A stretch of DNA of 64,000 nt from Peteryoungia rhizophila (GTDB lineage Bacteria; Pseudomonadota; Alphaproteobacteria; Rhizobiales; Rhizobiaceae): the NCBI RefSeq assembly GCF_004912145.1, contig NZ_STGT01000007.1:140301-204300 (forward strand). Reading direction: 5' to 3'. Positions 60,655-64,000 of the stretch are shown here, piece after piece. Numbering within the stretch: position 1 is the stretch's first letter; each line of letters begins with the position of its first letter. The position numbers and the translations under genes were made by a program. Below the pieces are notes generated by a model that saw only the letters and a list, made by a program, of their open reading frames with translations, made no database searches and was not told the DNA's origin.

Positions 60655-61407
60655 ATGCCTGCGAAGCTCTCCGTCAATCTCAATGCCATCGCCATGCTGC
60701 GCAACCGCCGGGATCTGCCCTGGCCTGACGTCGCGGATCTCGGGCGGATTGCGCTGAGGGCCGGTGCCAGCGGACTGACCGTGCATCCGCGACCTGACCA
60801 GAGGCATATCCGGTTCAGCGACCTCCCGATCTTGAGGGCTCTGATCGATGACGAATTTCCGGCGGCGGAGTTCAATATCGAAGGTTATCCCACCGAAGAC
60901 TTCCTGGCGCTGTGCGAAGCGACAGAGCCAGAACAGGTGACGCTGGTTCCTGATGACCCGTCGCAGGCAACTTCTGACCATGGCTGGGACCTCGTGAAGC
61001 ACCAGGAATTCCTCAAGAGCGTGGTGGATCGACTGCGGTCGAAGGGAATGCGGGTGTCGCTCTTTGTCGATGGCGAGGGGCTGGCCGGGCCGATGAAGCT
61101 GGCACGGGCGACCGGCGCTGAACGGGTGGAGCTCTATACGGGCCCTTATGGCGGTTGCTACGACAATCCGGAGGAGGCCGCCCGGCAGGTGGACTTGCTC
61201 GGTCTCACCGCCGATGCTGCCAAGGCCGAGGGGCTTGCCGTCAATGCCGGTCATGACCTGACGGTTGCGAACCTGCCGGCACTGGTCCGGCGGATCCCGC
61301 ATCTGGCGGAAGTCTCGATCGGCCACGGCCTGACGGCGGATGCGCTGGAATACGGCATGGCAGAGACGGTTCGCCGCTTCTGCCGGGCCTGCGGCCAATC
61401 GATTTGA
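60655..61407 (+). CDS. pdxJ: Pyridoxine 5'-phosphate synthase
   Basis: 250 residues. PdxJ joins 1-deoxyxylulose 5-phosphate and 3-amino-2-oxopropyl phosphate. Signatures: LSVNLNAIAMLRN, 'AGASGLTVHPRPDQRHI', FNIEGYPTEDFL, VTLVPDDP, GAERVELYTGPYG and 'NAGHDLTVANL' with the active-site His and 'EVSIGHGLTADAL'. ATG 60655 is used, with CCGGAA eight bases upstream; a GTG six bases earlier is possible. No acpS follows, unlike in many alphaproteobacteria. Confidence 0.96.
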   Translation: MPAKLSVNLNAIAMLRNRRDLPWPDVADLGRIALRAGASGLTVHPRPDQRHIRFSDLPILRALIDDEFPAAEFNIEGYPTEDFLALCEATEPEQVTLVPDDPSQATSDHGWDLVKHQEFLKSVVDRLRSKGMRVSLFVDGEGLAGPMKLARATGAERVELYTGPYGGCYDNPEEAARQVDLLGLTADAAKAEGLAVNAGHDLTVANLPALVRRIPHLAEVSIGHGLTADALEYGMAETVRRFCRACGQSI

Positions 61408-61425
61408 CTTCAACCTAACACCAAG

Positions 61426-62139
61426 TCAGGCGGCGAGGGTGTTCGACATTCCAGCCAGCGCGAACTCGACCGCGGCATCCGCGTGGATCGTGGTCGAATC
61501 GAAGCCCGGCAGCGGCAGATTGTCAGGATCGAGAATCAGGCAGATTTCGGTGCAGCCGAGGATGACGCTGTCGGCGCCTTCGGCCTTGGCCTTTTCGATA
61601 ATCGTGATCAGCTTCTCACGAGACTGCGGGCGGACTTCGCCGGCGCAGAGTTCGCTGAAGATGATGTCGTGGGTCACTGTCCGGCCATCTGCGTCGGGCA
61701 CCATGACCTCGATGCCATGGCGGCGCATGCGCTCGGCATAAAAGCCGTGTTCCATCGTGTAACGGGTGGCGAGCAGCAGCGGACGCTTTGCGCCACGATC
61801 TGCGAGGACGGTTGCGGTTTCATCGATGATGTTGATCAAAGGGACCGAGATGCGGGATGCCACCGGTTCGGCGACGAGATGCATGGTGTTGGTGCAGATG
61901 AGAACGCAGCCAGCACCGGCGCGTTCCAGGCCCTCTGCCGCACGGGCGAGGCGGTCGGCGGCCGCGTCCCAAAGGCCGGCCTTCTGCAGGGCGACGATTT
62001 CCTCGAAATTGACCGAATGGAGAATGACTTCTGCGGATGACAGGCCGCCCAGGCGTGCCCGAACGGCTTTGTTGACGAGGCGGTAGTAAACTGCCGAACT
62101 TTCAAAACTCATTCCACCGATCAAGCCGATCATCTGCAT
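61426..62139 (-). CDS. Aspartate/glutamate racemase family protein
   Basis: 237 residues. The two catalytic cysteines are C82 (ICTNTMHL) and C196 (LGCTEICL), the arrangement of PLP-independent Asp/Glu racemases. The N-terminus 'MQMIGLIGGMSFESSAVYYR' is that of the aspartate racemase group. It converts L- to D-aspartate or a related acid. GGAGACAACGTG precedes ATG 62139. Divergent from an Lrp-type regulator 165 bases away, which may control it. Confidence 0.93.
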   Translation of the reverse strand: MQMIGLIGGMSFESSAVYYRLVNKAVRARLGGLSSAEVILHSVNFEEIVALQKAGLWDAAADRLARAAEGLERAGAGCVLICTNTMHLVAEPVASRISVPLINIIDETATVLADRGAKRPLLLATRYTMEHGFYAERMRRHGIEVMVPDADGRTVTHDIIFSELCAGEVRPQSREKLITIIEKAKAEGADSVILGCTEICLILDPDNLPLPGFDSTTIHADAAVEFALAGMSNTLAA

Positions 62140-62304
62140 CACGTTGTCTCCTCTAATCCGATGGAGTGATGATGCCGTGGCCTTGGCGCGGGATGTTTGC
62201 ATTTTGACAGGCGGTGAGCTGGCTTGCCGCTTCTTTTTCGCTGCGATACAGTCCCAACGCGCTGAATTTTTGCGCTGTTGCATCAGTAGGCGGGAGTGAT
62301 CAGC

Positions 62305-62769
62305 GTGATCGACGACAGGGACAGGAAGATTCTCGACATTCTCCAACGCGATGCGGGTGTCGCCGTAAGCGACATCGCCGACATGGTGTCGCTGTCGGTG
62401 TCTGCGTGTTCGCGGCGTATCCAGAAACTGGAGGAGAACGGCTACATCGCCCGCAGGATCGTCGTTCTAGACCGAGACAAGGCGGGGGTGCCGACCACGG
62501 TCTATGCTCTCGTAAAGACAGCCCATCATGCCGATGACTGGATCGAGGAGTTTCGCCGTGCAGTGAGCGACATCCCCGAGATCGTCGAGGCTCATCGCTT
62601 GACCGGGCACTACGACTACATCCTCAAGGTCGTCCTGCCGCGGGTCGAGCATTACGACGTCGTCTATCGGCGGCTGGTGAAGCGGGTCGAACTGTTCGAC
62701 GTCTCGGCTTCCATCTCCATGGAAACGCTGAAGCAGGGACTGGCGGTGCCGGTCGATTACGCTCGATAG
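62305..62769 (+). CDS. Lrp/AsnC family transcriptional regulator
   Basis: 154 residues. An N-terminal HTH ('IDDRDRKILDILQRDAGVAVSDIADMVSLSVSACSRRIQKLEENGYI') and a C-terminal RAM/AsnC ligand-binding domain with 'HRLTGHYDYILKVVL'. GTG 62305 is preferred because GCGGGAG lies eight bases upstream; a GTG at 62296 would sit inside that site. It is divergent from the racemase gene, and amino acid binding would fit that neighbour. Confidence 0.94.
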   Translation: MIDDRDRKILDILQRDAGVAVSDIADMVSLSVSACSRRIQKLEENGYIARRIVVLDRDKAGVPTTVYALVKTAHHADDWIEEFRRAVSDIPEIVEAHRLTGHYDYILKVVLPRVEHYDVVYRRLVKRVELFDVSASISMETLKQGLAVPVDYAR

Positions 62770-62786
62770 ACCATTGCTAAAAACAC

Positions 62787-62816
62787 AAAAAGGCCCCGGG
62801 GCCGAAGCCCCGAGGC
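62787..62816 (-). terminator. Terminator downstream of the small-protein array
   Basis: On the minus strand an 11-base-pair stem with one G-T pair closes a TTCG loop and is followed by TTTTT. It lies 19 bases after the stop of the first copy (62835) and close to the end of the convergent Lrp gene. Confidence 0.85.
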
Positions 62817-62834
62817 CCGTCACGCACCCTTGAA

Positions 62835-63083
62835 TCAGGAGGCGTTGGAGATGGTGCGGTTGACGAGGGTCACCGACTTGTCGGCATTGACCTTGTAGAT
62901 CTCGCGAACGTCGCGGCCGTCACCGTTTGCAAACGTGTGGAAGAAGGTCGAACCGGCCGGAGCCTTTTCCAGCTGAACGTTTGCGTTGTCATAGGTGATC
63001 GAGCCCGGGATCGGCTGGACGGCGGCAAAAGAAGCCGAAGCGGCGGCGAGGGTGATGAGGGCTGCGGAGATGATGGTCTTCAT
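62835..63083 (-). CDS. Small secreted protein, array copy 1
   Basis: 82 residues. Sec signal peptide (MKTIISAALITLAAASASFA, cleavage after the final A), mature part about 62 residues ('VQPIPGSITYDNANVQLEKA', FFHTFANGDGRDVREIYK, VNADKSVTLVNRTISNAS). The family is not recognised. It is 81 of 82 identical to copies 2 and 3. The start has GGAAAA upstream (AAAGGAAAACGACC). It is the last copy in the reading direction and is followed by the strong terminator. Confidence 0.9.
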   Translation of the reverse strand: MKTIISAALITLAAASASFAAVQPIPGSITYDNANVQLEKAPAGSTFFHTFANGDGRDVREIYKVNADKSVTLVNRTISNAS

Positions 63084-63183
63084 GGTCGTTTTCCTTTGTG
63101 CGTTAGGATTGGCGGCGGCTCGGGGTCGTGGGAGAGGGGCCAAGCCAGCCGCCGGGATTTTTGCGTCTTGGGAGGCGCGTTGA

Positions 63184-63432
63184 TTACGAAGCGTTGGAGA
63201 TGGTGCGGTTGACGAGGGTCACCGACTTGTCGGCGTTGACCTTGTAGATCTCGCGGACGTCACGACCGTCACCGTTTGCAAACGTGTGGAAGAAGGTCGA
63301 ACCGGCCGGAGCCTTTTCCAGCTGAACGTTGGCGTTGTCATAGGTGATCGAGCCCGGGATCGGCTGGACGGCGGCGAAAGAAGTCGAAGCGGCGGCGAGG
63401 GTGATGAGGGCTGCGGAGATGATGGTCTTCAT
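63184..63432 (-). CDS. Small secreted protein, array copy 2
   Basis: 82 residues, identical to copy 1 except Thr for Ala at residue 17 in the signal peptide. The mature protein is therefore the same. The 100-base gap to copy 1 resembles the other gap, so the whole unit was duplicated. The start has the same GGAAA box upstream. Confidence 0.9.
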   Translation of the reverse strand: MKTIISAALITLAAASTSFAAVQPIPGSITYDNANVQLEKAPAGSTFFHTFANGDGRDVREIYKVNADKSVTLVNRTISNAS

Positions 63433-63547
63433 GGTCGTGTTTCCTTTGTGCGTTTGATGGGCGGCGGCTCGGGGCGGTGGAGAGGGCCAAGCCTGCCGCT
63501 GGAGGTCTTTGCGTCTTGGGAGGCGCTTTGATTGAGACGCTTCGCGA

Positions 63548-63796
63548 TTACGAAGCGTTGGAGATCTGGCGGTTGACGAGGGTCACCGACTTGTCGGCAT
63601 TGACCTTGTAGATCTCGCGAACGTCGCGGCCGTCACCGTTGGCAAACGTGTGGAAGAAGGTCGAACCGGCCGGAGCCTTTTCGAGCTGAACATTGGCGTT
63701 GTCATAGGTGATCGAACCCGGGATCGGCTGAACGGCGGCAAAAGAAGCCGAAGCGGCGGCGAGGGTGATGAGGGCTGCGGAGATGATGGTCTTCAT
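63548..63796 (-). CDS. Small secreted protein, array copy 3
   Basis: 82 residues, identical to copy 1 except Gln for Thr at residue 77 (NRQISNAS). Its upstream DNA (63797 on) differs from the spacers between the copies, which suggests it carries the original promoter. The AGGAAAA box precedes the ATG. Confidence 0.9.
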   Translation of the reverse strand: MKTIISAALITLAAASASFAAVQPIPGSITYDNANVQLEKAPAGSTFFHTFANGDGRDVREIYKVNADKSVTLVNRQISNAS

Positions 63797-63906
63797 GGTC
63801 GTTTTCCTATCTTAAGATTGAGCGGATGGATTTTCATTCAGCTCATGATTGTGGTTGAAGGCGGAATTTCACTGTGTGCGGAGGGTGTCTGCGGTAGTAT
63901 CGGTGG

Positions 63907-64000
63907 TCAGTCGTTCGCCATCGAACGGGAGACCAAGGATACGGACCGGTCTGTATTCACCTTGTAGATCTCGTGGACCTCAGAGCCGTTGAGATAGAAG
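63907..64000 (-). CDS. Diverged fourth copy of the small secreted protein, partial
   Basis: Reading the minus strand to the TGA at 63907-63909, the last 30 residues are recognisable: NGSEVHEIYKVNTDRSVSLV aligns with NGDGRDVREIYKVNADKSVTLV of copies 1-3. The N-terminus lies beyond the window. It is much more diverged than the three copies, so it is an older paralogue upstream of the array. Confidence 0.8.
   Translation of the reverse strand, partial: FYLNGSEVHEIYKVNTDRSVSLVSRSMAND

Larger units (their letters stand above)
62835..63812. repeat. Tandem direct repeat carrying the three small-protein genes
   Basis: Three units with periods of about 349 and 364 bases. The coding parts are nearly identical in DNA, and the spacers share blocks such as GGCGGCGGCTCGGGG and TTGCGTCTTGGGAGGCG. 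This indicates recent tandem duplication or gene conversion. Confidence 0.9.

Noticed and set aside
60121..61413. Minus-strand frame of 430 codons opposite pdxJ and running into the next gene
   Set aside because: Antisense to PdxJ, whose motifs are complete. The tail overlaps another gene in the wrong frame.
62835..63812. Direct repeats considered as a CRISPR array
   Set aside because: The repeat units are about 350 bases and contain intact reading frames; there are no short repeats with unique spacers.

Overview
The window is GC-rich, densely packed chromosomal DNA of an alphaproteobacterium, most likely Rhizobiaceae (Rhizobium/Agrobacterium relatives). This rests on the split, circularly permuted alphaproteobacterial tmRNA gene, an SspB of the alpha type beside it, the gene order thyA-folA-hflK-hflC-DUF2065-degP ... 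serB/miaA ... ilvI-ilvH, and small DUF1127, DUF4169 and RHH proteins typical of the group. Genus is not certain. I see no prophage, insertion sequence, CRISPR array, rRNA or tRNA gene. It looks like core chromosome with a few accessory patches.

Left third (1-30.2 kb): a TIGR02587/TIGR02588 membrane protein pair, a DEAD-box RNA helicase, a DnaQ-like exonuclease, CreA, a small secreted protein, an mcp-cheW chemoreceptor operon, a DUF2189 membrane protein, SCO1-like protein and L11 methyltransferase, DUF1127, an Xaa-Pro aminopeptidase, azlCD branched-chain amino acid exporter, panC-panB (pantothenate), pncA (NAD salvage), a membrane PQQ dehydrogenase, thymidine kinase, a UvrD/PcrA helicase, a two-gene RND efflux system and a D-lactate/glycolate dehydrogenase.

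Middle (30.3-51.5 kb): a very large AsmA-family protein; a minus-strand group formed by ssrA (tmRNA), sspB, DUF4169 and an RHH protein (ribosome rescue and delivery of tagged proteins to ClpXP); then thyA-folA, hflK-hflC-DUF2065-degP (folate/dTMP supply followed by membrane and periplasmic quality control), a GGDEF-EAL protein, serB-GNAT divergent from miaA with overlapping start codons, a HerA-like ATPase, and ilvI-ilvH preceded by a classical attenuator with a Val/Leu/Ile-rich leader peptide that looks leaderless. An ArsR-type regulator with a Lys/Ala-rich histone-like tail follows.

Right part (51.6-64 kb) is more accessory: a DUF2269 / SDR-DoxX fusion / aldo-keto reductase minus-strand operon, a LysE exporter with a cobalt-type nitrile hydratase operon (alpha, beta, accessory), a RecD-like helicase, a DUF4405 membrane protein, a regulator fusing a MerR N-terminus to a LuxR-like C-terminus, a protein with the DNA-binding-like N-terminal module seen in some rhizobial adenylate cyclases, pdxJ, an aspartate/glutamate racemase divergent from an Lrp/AsnC regulator, and at the right edge a tandem array of three almost identical 82-residue secreted proteins plus a diverged fourth copy cut by the window end. 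The most novel items are this array, the MerR-LuxR fusion with its upstream dyad, the ilv leader, and the SDR-DoxX/DUF2269 redox cluster.
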